Shown in pieces: positions 1 through 11,159 of a DNA stretch of 64,000 bases (position 1 is its first letter; every line of letters begins with the position of its first letter). The position numbers and the translations under genes are program-made. The DNA comes from Penicillus capitatus (Eukaryota > Chlorophyta), in contig OZ287694.1 of NCBI GenBank assembly GCA_965649825.1, forward strand, positions 1,116,001-1,180,000. Direction: 5' to 3'. A model generated the notes under the pieces. The model searched no databases. It was given only the letters and a program-made list of their open reading frames with translations, and was not told the DNA's origin.

Positions 1-19
1 TGTATCCGTTCTAGCCACA

Positions 20-245
20 CTCGAAGGCGGGTCCTCGAGTGAACGGCACCCCTTCCCCGCGCCTCGGGTGTACATCTGGAATCTAGGTTCGCAAAAGCAT
101 CAAGTTCTGAGTTAGAAGTGCATGGTTGTCATCGGCTGTGTTCGCTCTAGCCACACTCGAAGGCGGGTCCTCGAGTGAACGGCACCGCTTCGCTGCGCCT
201 CGGGTGTACATCTGGTATCCAGGTTTGAAAATGCATCAAGTTCTG
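20..245. repeat. Two direct copies of a roughly 130-bp subterminal motif
   Basis: The two copies share the block from 'ctagccacactcgaaggcgg' to 'catcaagttctgagttaga'. One lies at about 11-118 and the other at about 149-250. Each contains the imperfect palindrome ctcgaaggcgggtcctcgag. The same pair occurs inverted at 44358-44605. Their position at the outer end of the element suggests subterminal repeats, but the true element end lies outside the window. Confidence 0.8.
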
Positions 246-267
246 AGTTAGACTGTTAACGCAGATA

Positions 268-534
268 TCAATCAATCATATGAATCGAGACTCGTTTTTC
301 CTGTCTGACTGCAATACTTACTCCTTTGTCTGTTGCGTTACCGTTTCCGTAGGGGAACGCAATGTCAATTACGGTTCTCCTTGTAACGCCTGTTCCAGTC
401 TCCATTGTTTGTATATAGCGTCGCATGTCGAAAGCCCGAATCCGTTCCCGACTTGTTAGAAATACGAACCACGGTCCGAAATCCTCGGACTCGAGCGCCG
501 CACGTAACCAACAACTACCACGGACAAGAATCAA
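268..534 (-). pseudogene. Element-encoded 88-codon reading frame, second exon of a broken gene
   Basis: The frame encodes a basic, Arg-rich segment that is nearly identical to the one at 44072-44338: about 5 of 88 residues differ. Both frames stay open despite nucleotide differences, which hints at past coding constraint. In the right copy a 40-nt GT-AG intron could join the preceding ORF to this frame. In this left copy the upstream exon is out of frame, so the gene is called a pseudogene. I do not recognise the protein family. Confidence 0.4.
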
Positions 535-620
535 CTTTTACGTTTGCGCGAAACCTTAGCAGCTTCTGTATTTCCGTCACTTTATCGACGTGATGCTGAA
601 TCTTATCCTTTGAGTTTTCA

Positions 621-720
621 CATATCGCCTCCGATACGGTCGATTGCGTTCGATCGCCTCCGATACGGTCGATTGCGTTCGATCGCCTCCGATACGGTCG
701 ATTGCGTTCGATCGCCTCCG
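621..720. repeat. 29-bp tandem repeat, about three units
   Basis: The unit starts with gattgcgttcgatcgcctcc at 642, 671 and 700, preceded by a partial unit. The homologous place in the right element copy has only one unit. Two extra units add 58 bp, which is not a multiple of three, so the expansion shifts the reading frame of the element ORF. Confidence 0.9.
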
Positions 721-1167
721 CTTACATGCTTGGCGTGGGAGAAGTCGTCTTGAGGCTGTTCTTCTTTTCCATACCACGAATTTGGACTTCCTTCGAGAAT
801 TTCTTGCAGGTTAGCCATTTTACTTGTCACAGCGAATGTCTCCGTGTTTGCCATTTTTTCGTGGCGAGAACTGAAGCTGGTGAGAACTAACTGCTCATAT
901 CGATCAGAACTGAATCGATAGTTCGAATTTTTTTGAGAAAAAAGCAACGTTGCCCATTAAGAAGACACTCCGACACGTGCCTTCCACGAGAGCCCTTAGT
1001 ACGTATGCACAGAACCAGACAATGTTTTCTGCGGAGGCGGGTTCCCTTTAAATGCGTCGTCAAAATGTCGTCGTCGATGAGAAAGGGACAGTGCAATGCA
1101 TGCGTTTACTATTCCAATTTGTAGAATCACGCGACTTCACGTCGTCCAAAGACGTAGATCGAAGGCA

Positions 1168-2302
1168 ATGGCCCGAGAAATTGACGCTGAGATTCGCGAT
1201 TACTTACAGCGAACGTCGGAGGTCAATGCGCCGCCGTCAGACTTGAAAGCGCTACACCGTCTACGTTGCAATAATAAAATTGTCGGACTTTTGACAGACA
1301 AGTGCGTTTCTCACTCTTCTTTATTCTCTCACTCTATTTTAAATCAGTATCGTCACCCAGCTCGTGAAGTTCTCAGATGTTTTTGTGGCACATACTACTG
1401 ATCGCGTCATCGATGTTGCGCCGCATCTGTCTACATGTGAGCAGCGCACTGATGCCATCGCCAGTATCCCACTCTATCATACGACCTGAAGAGCATTCCG
1501 ACCGATATAGGTGTGATGGAGTCGTTGCGTGAGGCCAAGGTGATCCGCGGTTGGCGCAACGAGCTGTATCCCGTCGTCGCTGAGTTCCACGATGCTCCCT
1601 TCTTCCTCGTCAGCAATGACACATCGTCGTTCCGGTCTCTTAATCGCTAACTTTTAGATCGAACGCGCCGCTGCAGTGACGCTGGGGATCAGAGCATACG
1701 GTGTGCACATCAATGGGTACGTCAGAAAAGACGACGGTCTGTATATGTGGGTCGCCAAGAGATCTCCGACAAAACCTACATGGCCATCCAAACTCGATCA
1801 TATCGCAGCGGGCGGCCAAGTGTGACATCTCTCGCTCAGTTTTAAGTTGACATGACTGGAAAAGTGAATAGCCTTTCGGTGTGGGTTTGATGGAGAATGT
1901 GATCAAGGAATGCGAAGAAGAAGCTGGTATTCCGCCGTCGCTTGCCGAAAAGACAATCGCAACCGGTGCTGTGAGTTACATGGCTCTACCAGGAGAAGGC
2001 GTCAAGCAAGATGTCCTCTTCACTTTCGATTTGCCACTTCCCCAGGACTTCATCCCACAACCCGTCGACGGAGAGGTACCATTGTCGCTACTATTGCAAT
2101 TTTCTAATCGGATCCACAGGTGGAGTCCTTTTCGCTGCTGCCGATTTCGGAAGTGCAACATCTCGTACGCCGGACAAGGGATTACAAGCCGAACTGCGCC
2201 GTCGTGATTATCGATTTCTTCCTGCGCCACGGTCTTGTCTCTCCCGATCAGAAAGGATATCTAGCTTTGCTCGATTCTCTTCGACGTGGTCCGTTATCGT
2301 AA
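1168..2302 (+). CDS. Nudix hydrolase, NUDT20/24 (thiamine-pyrophosphokinase-related) family
   Basis: This gene encodes a Nudix hydrolase of the plant/fungal family related to thiamine pyrophosphokinase-associated proteins (Arabidopsis NUDT20/24 type). Known members act on thiamine-derived diphosphates. The exons I see are 1168-1301, 1348-1608, 1658-1819, 1872-2075 and 2120-2302, with introns of 44-52 nt. Family signatures include RNELYPV, AYGVHINGYV, the Nudix core KECEEEAGI, DVLFTFDLPLPQDF and the C-terminal AVVIIDFFLRHGL. An in-frame upstream ATG at 1096 would add a basic leader that could be an organelle signal. Exon 2 does not keep frame: the family-like RTDAIAS segment and the following YDLKSIPT segment lie in different frames. 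There is either an indel near 1480 or an unrecognised intron, such as a 50-nt one ending at the AG near 1474. The stop lies only 27 nt before the next ATG. Confidence 0.85.
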
Positions 2303-2329
2303 AAGTTTTCATCCACTTTGGCCGTTTCG

Positions 2330-4437
2330 ATGTCGACGATGACGCGACGCAGGAATCGTTCGAGCGACGATACGTCGTCAAAATCGACGCTATCGGGGGA
2401 TCCATTTCGTCACCTCGACGACAAACTCGCCGGCGTTATCTTCGGCTGCACGGACGACACTTACGACGAATGCATAGAAGAAGGCGTTTTCGGTTTGCCC
2501 ATGGGGCACATCTCTTACGTCCAAGGTATTAAACTGGGCACGCCGATCTTTCTCTTCAACTACAGTCGACGCGAATTGCATGGCGTCTTTGCTGCTGCAT
2601 CGACAGGCCAGATAAATCTACGGCCACACGGCTGGACGAGCGGGACGACGGAGAAGACGAGCTTTCCGGCGCAGGTGCGCGTCCGACGACATAAAAAAGG
2701 AACACCATTGAAAGAGCACCAGTTTAAGAAGGCCATTCAGCAGAACTACGATTGCGACGGGCCGCTTTTTCAATTTGAATTGGATGAGGGGCAAGTCAAA
2801 CTTCTCTGTCAATTATTTAAATCTACAGTTCCTCGAACTCAGAGGACAAAGCCAATCACACCGAAGCCGCCGCCAGTGATCCAATCACATGTAGCGCAGC
2901 GTTGTCACTCTGTCGATGACAATAAAGTGAATGTGGCAGCACAGAAGCCGTTATCTCAGAGTACATCTCGCCCAATGAGATTGTCCAGTAGAAGATCTCG
3001 TCGTCCGCTCATTCCCAGCAGCTCGGGTACAGAGAAAAATGAAAGTTCAGTATTGCAGGGACCAAGTAAGTGTGATGGACCTTGGTTTGTCGAAGATCAT
3101 GGTTGTGTTGTCTATTGTAGACGATAAGAGAAGCAGCGGCCGAAGATCGCAGAAGAATCTGACAAACACTCGATCGTACAGATCTACCATTTCGCCAGCA
3201 CAGGTAGCACCTCTGAGAGAGAAGAATGTATGTGCGAGTATTTTGACAGAGTGTGAAAGTGTCCCCTGGTCCGACGGGGTTGACACCACAAAATCCGGTT
3301 GGATTGCCGGTAAACTATACGCAACTTCGTCGTCCGCGGCGAACGTTGGGCGAAGCTAATGGTATCCTCAGTGAGGCAGCTGTGGAGCGCCTTGATGGGA
3401 AGTATCGTACGAAGAAATCACTGTCCTTATCAGAACCTCCATCTCGACAGAGAAGAGAAGTCCTTCCCCCACAGGACGATCTTCTCACCCAGTTCCTTCA
3501 ATCGACTCAGAAGGATGAAAGATTCTTTGCACACAAAACCGAAGATACATTGCTGCTCATCGGAGGCATTGATGAAGAAGACAGTTTTTCACGCATCGAG
3601 GTCTTACAGGAAGATCGGCAGTCCTGGAAGGCATCACTCTTCATTCCGAACCTGCGTACCATTGGCAGTCGAGCCGTCAGCATTAACGATTGTATTATTC
3701 TCCTCGGAGGTGAAGAGCAGGAGCATGAGTCGACATGTGCTGTCGAGATGCTAAAATCTGGATGGAAGAGATGGAAATCGATGCAGCCTATGCCACATGC
3801 TCGACAGCAATTTTCTGCGTGTCCCTTTGGAACATCGATCTTCACAGTGGGAGGTGGCAACGCCTTCCGTGAGATGGTTATTTGTGAGTATCTTGATGAC
3901 AATCGCAATTCGTGGATGCCTGCACCGTCACTCATCCAAGGGAGATATGGATGCGCCTCCTGTTCATCTGCCTCAGTTCTTTTCGCAGCTGGAGGTGGTC
4001 GTAGAAGCACTGTCCTGAGCACCGTCGAGATGCTGGATGACCGATGTCGCAAATGGCAAAAGATTCCTTCCATGAACGCAGCCAGAAAGCACCACGCAAT
4101 GATCTCTTTTCAGGACAAGCTATGGGTGTTGGGTGGAGAAGACAGCGAGGGCGCCTATCTCTCCTCTGTCGAAGCTTACGATCTGCGGAATCAACAATGG
4201 AAAGCTATGCCGTCTCTCATGAACCCCAGGGCTTACTTTACTGCTGAGGTGCTGGACAACACGCTCCATGTTCTGGGCGGTTCCTCAAGTGCCAACGTCG
4301 CAGATTTCCGAATTCTGGCTGGAGAACAATACAGTTGCGGAGATGCGACATGGATCGAAGGCCTTTCTGTTGGGAGCACAGGAAAGAGAGGCCATCACAC
4401 CTCCTGTGTCATCCGCGCTAGTCATTCAATGAATTGA
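2330..4437 (+). CDS. DCD-domain kelch-repeat protein
   Basis: The 668-residue protein has an N-terminal DCD (Development and Cell Death) domain at about residues 30-155. It carries the family hallmarks GVIFGCTDDTYDE, FGLPMGH, FLFNYS, LHGVF and FPAQVRVR. A basic linker follows, then about six kelch repeats (residues 400-660, each with a double-Gly and a downstream Trp) forming a probable beta-propeller. The exons are 2330-3065, 3121-3203 and 3250-4437; the introns are 55 and 46 nt and phases match. DCD-kelch fusions are known from plants, where DCD proteins respond to stress and cell death and kelch propellers bind partners. The start is the first ATG in frame; the open frame further upstream has only non-ATG codons. 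The ATG is 27 nt past the Nudix stop, so a shared transcript is possible. Confidence 0.9.
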
Positions 4438-4618
4438 CTGTAAACACGTTTGAATGACAAGACAGTTCTAAAGACATTCCGGAGAGTCATCACACTCACA
4501 GGCACCACAGATGGCTACGATCGACGTTTCGCATAAGAATAAATGATATATCTAGAAGCAGCAGAAGACAAAGAGACACACAAAGAATCTATGCTACCCA
4601 CAAAACAGCATTATCTGC
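4438..4618. other. Convergent 3' intergenic spacer
   Basis: About 180 bp separate the stop codons of two convergent genes. I see no ORF or RNA gene; it probably holds both 3' untranslated regions. Confidence 0.5.
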
Positions 4619-7600
4619 TCAGTTCCGCTTTGATCCAGTCTTTTCCTGTCGGTCCGCGTTCGGCAATCTGACAGAGGGGCCTACTACAGGAGAGGGGTAG
4701 AGATGGCATAAGGACGCGATGTGATGTGACTTGCCTGTCCTGTCATTGGCTCTTTGCACAGTAGAGGGCCGTACGATTCCTTCGGACAAGAGCGATTCGA
4801 GCTGAACACTGGATGGTGATTGAGAGAACTGCCCTCGAGAATCTAATGGTCCCAAGTGGTTTTGCGTTGCTTCTTCGTAAAGTCGATGAAATGCATCATC
4901 ATGCACGATTTCTTTAAGCAGTTCTGGTTGCATTTTAGTACTCAAGATTTGACGGAACCAATCCCTAGACACACATACCCAAGTTGTCTATTCAGTTATG
5001 TTCATCAGCACGGCACGTACGTGGCTTTCATGCCAGATCGAGTAGCAGTCGAGAGAGGAGTCACACTCTCAGGGGTTGTTTGTTCTGCACCATACCGCTG
5101 CAGTGCTCGCGGAGGCGTTAACAAATGAGAGAGCTCGTTTCTATCGGCGGCGGTTGGCGTTTTTAGAACAGGTTTAGCAGTACGAGAGTCCGAAGGGATA
5201 GCCTTGACGGGTGTTGGATCCTGTTGACTGAGCTCCTCCCCTTCGAGTTCCCTACACACACCATCCATCAGCAGATCAGAAAAGCGCATTTCGTCCTCGA
5301 CCTCAAGTCGACCCATTCTGTCAGCTCAGTCGGTTTTCCTTTATCACACGTTAGACGATGCTCATTCGTTTGTCTATTGAAACCAGTCACTTCTGCCTTG
5401 CGCCACTCTGCGTGGTCAGGCCATCGACGCCAGATTTGACATCCAATCAGTGCCCATCCCAATCGATCCAATGCCATACCTACAAGCCATTTTGAGAAAG
5501 AGTGAGGGTGTGAGCGAGTCATGCGTGTTTTCCTACCAATACTCTCTCCAGGTTGAATCTCCACAGAGTCTTTCTGATCTATGGGCAGTTTCTTGGAATT
5601 CTCAAACTCACTGGCGCTTCCTTGCGTCACAGGGGGGACAACGAATGGCGTCTCTGCCGCCGTCGTCGCCACCGAATGGGTTTTCTTATATTCCGTTGGT
5701 GAAATCACTCTTTCAGATTCTGATCGTTTTTGTGCAGTCGAGAGACTCTTCTGCCTATTCCATTCTGTGGCAGATGTCTCTCCCATCAATAGCTGCGTCA
5801 AAGTGCCGTTACGATGTTGGCGACGCACACCTCTTGTCGTCATCTGATCTCCATCCCCAGTGGATGTCGACGTTCCTCTAGCCACAGGCGTCTCCAGGTC
5901 AATTCCTCTAAGTTTCTGAGGATAGGGCTCGTAGACAGAAGAGGACGGAGCAGTTCCATCTTTGAGCTCTTGACTGTACCGTCCTGATGAAAGATAATGC
6001 TCAAAATCGAGAAGACACTTCTCATAGTTAAGGCGCATGTTGTACGAAGCAGAGGTTTGTCCTTTCAGATTGACATTCAGAGTGCGGCAGACATCTTTCC
6101 AGAGCTTCACACTGGTGACAACATCATAGCCTCCTCTCTGCTGAACCTCATGAAAAACCTGCATCATCCCTGTCCACATCCACTGCCCTCATCGACGCGA
6201 TCTGCTTACTTTGTAGAGATCCAGATCTTTGCCTGAAAAGACAGGGCATTTGAATTTCCCTTTCAGTCTCTGCATGAAGTTGTGGATGAGAATAGGAAAT
6301 TCGTACGGACCGGGAAGCAAAGCCATCATCTCTGGTGGCACAGGACCGGACGGATTCTTTGGATCGTAGTATACAAGTTCCTGAAGCGCCGATCCGCGTC
6401 GTCGTGGTCGCCCTGACGGTTTACCTCCTTCAATATCTGCCAAGGGATCGTAATCTGGATCGCCGACAGACTGCACATCATCTGCATCCACCATGTCTGC
6501 CAGATATTCCGTTCGGTGTTGCTTGGCCAAGGCACGCGCCTGACGCGATCTGGATTCGATCTGCCGCATGCGCGTCTCTTCGAGCTTTTTCTGTTCTTCC
6601 GGGTCGACTTCGATCTCCCATGGCGACACTTTCATCGATGCTCCACTGTGGTCGTTGTCCCACTCGACGGTCAAGCTTTCCCACGGATCATATGCTTCGC
6701 CCTGGACGGACTGTTTGACGCTCGAAATGGTACCCTTGTAGTAAATGCCACTGGGTCCACGTGTCAAGCTCTTGCCTCCGAAGAACATTTTGAATCGATC
6801 TCCCGTTTTCCATTTCGTCTTGCGGCTCTGTTCGAAAGCCGAAATCTTCACAATGTAATCTGGTAAGGCATTGTCCACGTGGATGGGCAAAGCAATCGTG
6901 TTTGAGGCATCTTGGAGGGATGCCATAAGAAGCCACATGCATGGCTGGACTGGCAGAGATGTGTCTTCTGCCAAAGCTGTTCCCTCCGGAGGGGCATCTG
7001 GATAGGGACTGCGATAAGAGATGCAGCAAACACGGAAATACTCAACAGGCGAGAGCTGCTCGGCACGTCTCTGTGCAGCTGAAACGATTTTGGGATGGGT
7101 GGACTGACGAAAGCAAGAAGCAGCGGTCGATGCTGCCAATGTCTGGTGGGAAACCTCGAGATAACGTTCTAGATGGGCCAGACAACCTGTTCTCAAGAAA
7201 ACGACGTGTTCAGATGGCATCGGAAAATACAATGGACACCTAAGGCCAATCCTGCCACACAGTCTGAGCATCGAGAACCTCACTTGGCATCTTGAACCAT
7301 AATGTTAAAGGCTAATCGATGAACGGAATGGGCCGGAGAATGGACAAAACTCTGAAACAGTGTCAGATGTGCGATGATGCCGTGGAGCGAAGGACAGTCG
7401 AGTAAACTATCCTTCCACGCTTCCCTCAACGACTTCCACTCTTCGCGCACTGTCCCGTGATCGCAGACCACTTCCATCATCCGACACACCTCTTTGGATA
7501 CAACCGTCGTCTCTTCTGCATTCTAAAGGGGTCCATGTCTCAAGCATCGACGGACGGGAACGATGGAACCAAACCGCGATTTTATCTAGCAATGAGCAGA

Positions 7601-10600
7601 TGTCGATGTGGACGTATTTTTCCGTTTCCCACAAAGGAATGGTGGAGAGCAGTGCCCGAACGCAGGTCAAGACACGTGTGGCCGGATGGACATCTCCAGG
7701 CGGCTCCGCAATTTCGCCCTCGCCTCTTAGCAACGGAAACCGAACGTCAGAATACCCATCCATCCTGAAAGCTTCGAGCATGGCAGGTTCAAGTTTATGG
7801 TATCCCAGGGAGATGATATTGAGTGTGGAACTGTCAGAGAGTGATCGATTTCTCTCCAGCTGGACTGGCTTCGGAATGTGATGCATCGCTTCTAAGAGTG
7901 ATTTCTCGCATTCCAGTTCTCCTTTCTCCAGCCAATCGATGAACTGAGCGATGGATTCTCCTTCATACCATCCCCAGAAGATCCTCTCTGAACGGTTACG
8001 GTGACGGTAGCGTTGAGTGGTTGCAGATACAGACAGACTCTGCGCATAGGCCAGGCGGTTCTCTACGTAGATACGGAAACATCCAGAAACGTCACCCAGT
8101 ACCCAGTAATGATTTCCTTTGAAATCCTGTCCTAGTGTGCTCAACACACCCAACCTGTAAACACACACAACTCAGGACAGGAGCATTGCGGATATCGCAT
8201 CGTGTACTTGTGGGCTGAAAACCAGTGGCTCCACTTTTCGACACTCAAATTCGCTCCCTTTCTCTCAAAAGACAGACTCATGGATTCGAGCACAGCCACA
8301 TTTAGAGGCTTCTCTTCGTAAGACTGAAGTTTTTGGACAGTAAGTTTGTCGACTAAACTATTCAGATGTTCACGGAATACGTCTGTGGACACGACCATGT
8401 CGACCAGTGTGCACAGGATCTTCAGCTTTGCGTGAACTGTCAAGTCTAGATACTCATGTCCGTGTAGAAATGCCGCAGCGCTGCGTGTGTGCTCATCCAC
8501 GTATTCCGCTTGCGATTTCAGCAACAATAGACTTGTGGACTGTGTCCAGTGTGGCGTTGAGGATGCCTTGACATCCATTGTGGCATGCGTCAATGTCTCT
8601 TTGCCAAATGATGCGCGTCCTTGGAGGACTCGACAGAGGGCCACGTGAATATCCTGCAGGAGCAGGGCAGAGGCTTTTCCCTGTGTATCTTGAACAGCAT
8701 TCTTTGGATCTTTTGTCAGTTGCGTTTTGATGTCGCTGCGTTTGATGCTGCAGTACATTGGACACAAAGCAGCCTCGAATCTCCAAAAGGGAAAAGGTGG
8801 CAACTCCAGGCGCACATGAAATGTCATCAGAAAATTCCAGCAACTCAATGCCATGCCTATCAACTCCTGAGGGATTCTGAATGTTGAGACGACTGGAGGT
8901 GGAGAACCGCGTCGTCGATCCGCTTCTTGCTCTTTTCTAAGCTGTTCCTGTGCTTTTCTCTCTCGGCGTGTTTTTTGGGCCTCACTCTCACCAGCTTTCT
9001 TAGAACGGTGCCGCTTGCCGCTTTCATGAATATAATCTTCGTCTTCGTCTTCCTAGAAACAGTGCACCGTAGCACATCTTTATCTAAGGAGATGCCGTTC
9101 TCCTCTCTCTACTTTCATGTTTGTATCCATATCACAGTTGGGATCGAAAAGGGGGTCATCTTCATCCATTTCGGACAGAGAAGCTGAAATCTCATTAGCA
9201 GGAGAAGGAGATTGAATGCGCTGTTTCTTTCGGCTCACGCTTTTCTCTCGGTTTCCAATCTTCGCCATAACATTTTTCTCGCCGGTTTTGCTTGACGGCA
9301 CTGCAGATTTGTGACTCCTCAGTGACCGTTGCGGTGTCTGCGCCTTGATCGTCACTTCCTCCGATTCTAATCACACACAACGTCGATCCATATATAATTT
9401 CACACTGCTCGCGCACGTGGACTTTCGTTGGTTTCTTGACTGAAAGTGGAGGCACCAGAATCGGCAACAACAGACACGCCGTTCTCTTCTTTTGTCGTCT
9501 TGGAGCAAGACAATGAATGTTTTGGCATAGATCGAAGTGTCTCTTCTTTCAAGGGTTCACTCTCCATGATAATTTCCACGACTTCATCAGGAATTGAAGG
9601 CGATGTGCCTCCTATGCAATCAGAGAGCGATGACTCAGCACAAAACAATGAGCCTGTTTCTGGTCGATTGATAGCAGATAGGGACATCATGAACTTATGA
9701 AACGTCCCAGAAACAAATCGTACGTAATAGTCAGCCGGATTCAACAACTTATACCTGAACCACACACCACGGGTCAGAAACGCCATTTTAGAATGTCAGA
9801 TCACCAAGCATGACGTGTAATTAACCAAATACCGGGAAGAGGACCATACTGAAAACACCAGTCCACCAGGACATCCAGACACAAAGGATACGGCTCGTCA
9901 TCTGCATACCAAACACAGCACTGTTGACAAAGACGTCTGGTATGGGACAGTTTTCACCCTGCGTTTCATCAGGGACGATCAACTGACCCAAAGCCTGTAT
10001 CTCTGTCATATTATCTGATGTGACATCCTCTAGAGCAACGTATTTTGTCGGTTCTTTCCTGAATCGAATGCAGAAATGATTCAAAAACCTCACTGGGAGC
10101 TCCGCAGATTCTGCCCAGACAGCAACTCTTCCTTAATAGATACAGAGACGAGGTGTACAGGTCACCTTTTCTCAGAGAGAAATGCTCGGGTACGTGTGCT
10201 TCGTCAGAGAGCTGCCTTTCCGCTGCCTCGTCTCTGGGCAATCCCGCCTCGTCCCACTTGGCTTCGAAATGCAGCTCCGTCTTGCGGCAGACCTCTCGGA
10301 CAGGGGCATCGTTGGGACCGTTGTTATACGTGTAACAATTTTTCCAGACGCGCGAGACCTCCTTGAACACGTCTTCCGCCTTTCTGTAGTAACTGCGGAG
10401 GTCCCAGTTATTTTTCTGCCCGGTCTCGAGTCGTTTATATATGGTGCCGAGATCGATAGGACAGGAAATGACGGCGGGGTAGTCTGGTACGTTATCGGCT
10501 ACGGGATCGACGGGTTTGTTAAAGAGCAGCTTTGCGCCTTTCGTCTTCATAACCCTCTGAACAATGGACTTGGCACTGTCGAGCTGGGGTCCATGAGAAT

Positions 10601-10607
10601 GGGGCAT
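4619..10607 (-). CDS. Composite chromatin protein: bromodomain - DDT/WHIM - Tudor - ARID - Tudor
   Basis: Twelve exons (introns 34-71 nt) sum to exactly 1802 codons, giving one 1801-residue protein. Residues about 15-115 are a bromodomain (PVDPVADNVPDYPAVI, PIDLGTIYKRL, NCYTYN). After an acidic/basic disordered stretch, a DDT/WHIM-type region starts near 500 (CWNFLMTFHVRLELPPF, FEAALC) and continues near 710 (LGQDFKGNHYWVLGD, FIDWLEKGELE). Residues about 1110-1180 resemble the PHIP/BRWD Tudor-like module (WKTGDRFKMFF, SPWEIEVDP). An ARID domain spans about 1295-1400 (FSGKDLDLYK, QQRGGYDVV), and a Tudor/agenet-like piece (RRWPDHAEWRKAEVTGF) lies near 1560-1610. DDT/WHIM modules typify ISWI partner subunits, bromodomains read acetyl-lysine, ARID binds DNA and Tudor reads methyl marks. 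A role in chromatin remodelling or targeting is inferred. The start ATG at 10607 sits in a good context (gccATGc). Confidence 0.88.
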
Positions 10608-11159
10608 GGCCACAGCGGCGACGCCGTGTTCAAGAAAAATGAGCGATTAGACGCGGAATCGTAGTCGGCTCGAACGACGAAGCAGCAGAAACGACCCGAA
10701 CGGACCAACACGTGAAGATGCGACACCGCTGATGTCACATCACGCACGCCAACGGCTGAACGTGACGTGCATCGACGGAAGAGCGAGCGCCGCCGCTCAG
10801 TCAACCGAGGCCCCGTACGAGACAGAGACATCCGACCAATGGCATCCACAAAAACAACTCCAGACAAGCAGCCGCGAACCTGAGAGAAATCCGTCGCCTC
10901 GAACAATGGGAAAAGACTCTGAATCGAATGCATCGTCGACATTGACGAAGCGCAAAGGGTGCCTGCTGCAGCAGGATGATTGAGTGTCTCTTAAAGTGTG
11001 AGAGACGTTGCTAGTAGTCAGTCTCTCACTCTTTTGTACATACACATAAACCGAGACGTCTCTTCAATAGCTTTCATCTGTGTCTACGATGTCTGTGGTC
11101 GAAGCGGTTTTCATTCCATAACATCGTCCGTTGTCGTACACCATTCTATTTCCGAGGCG
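10608..11159. promoter_or_regulatory. Divergent promoter region between chromatin gene and TPR gene
   Basis: This 552-bp spacer lies between two divergent start codons, so it must contain both promoters. I see only fragmentary ORFs in it, including an in-frame open extension upstream of the TPR start, and no clear TATA box. Confidence 0.5.

Larger units (their letters stand above)
1..951 (-). mobile_element. Left copy of a repeated element (inverted relative to 43718-44605), cut by window edge
   Basis: This stretch matches, in inverted orientation, positions 43718-44605, with a few percent divergence. From the inner edge outward (minus strand) it holds an ORF starting near position 869, a region of 29-bp tandem units (about 621-720), an 88-codon ORF (268-534), and then two direct copies of an about 130-bp motif. 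The homology to the other copy stops near 951, next to a run of A/T. It begins at base 1, so the element runs off the window. The first ORF is frame-broken here by two extra 29-bp units, so this copy looks defective relative to the right one. No transposase, reverse transcriptase or integrase motif is visible. The family is therefore unknown and the mobile-element call is an inference from repetition. Confidence 0.6.

Noticed and set aside
1052-1096. Upstream ATGs before the Nudix gene (including the in-frame one at 1096)
   Set aside because: The ATG at 1168 begins the family-like sequence; the longer start is possible but not supported over it.
8141-10011. Reading the bromodomain and DDT/WHIM parts as two genes
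   Set aside because: Continuous phase-matched splicing through introns at 10132-10165, 9902-9957, 9755-9825, 9367-9422 and 9053-9112 joins them without an internal stop.
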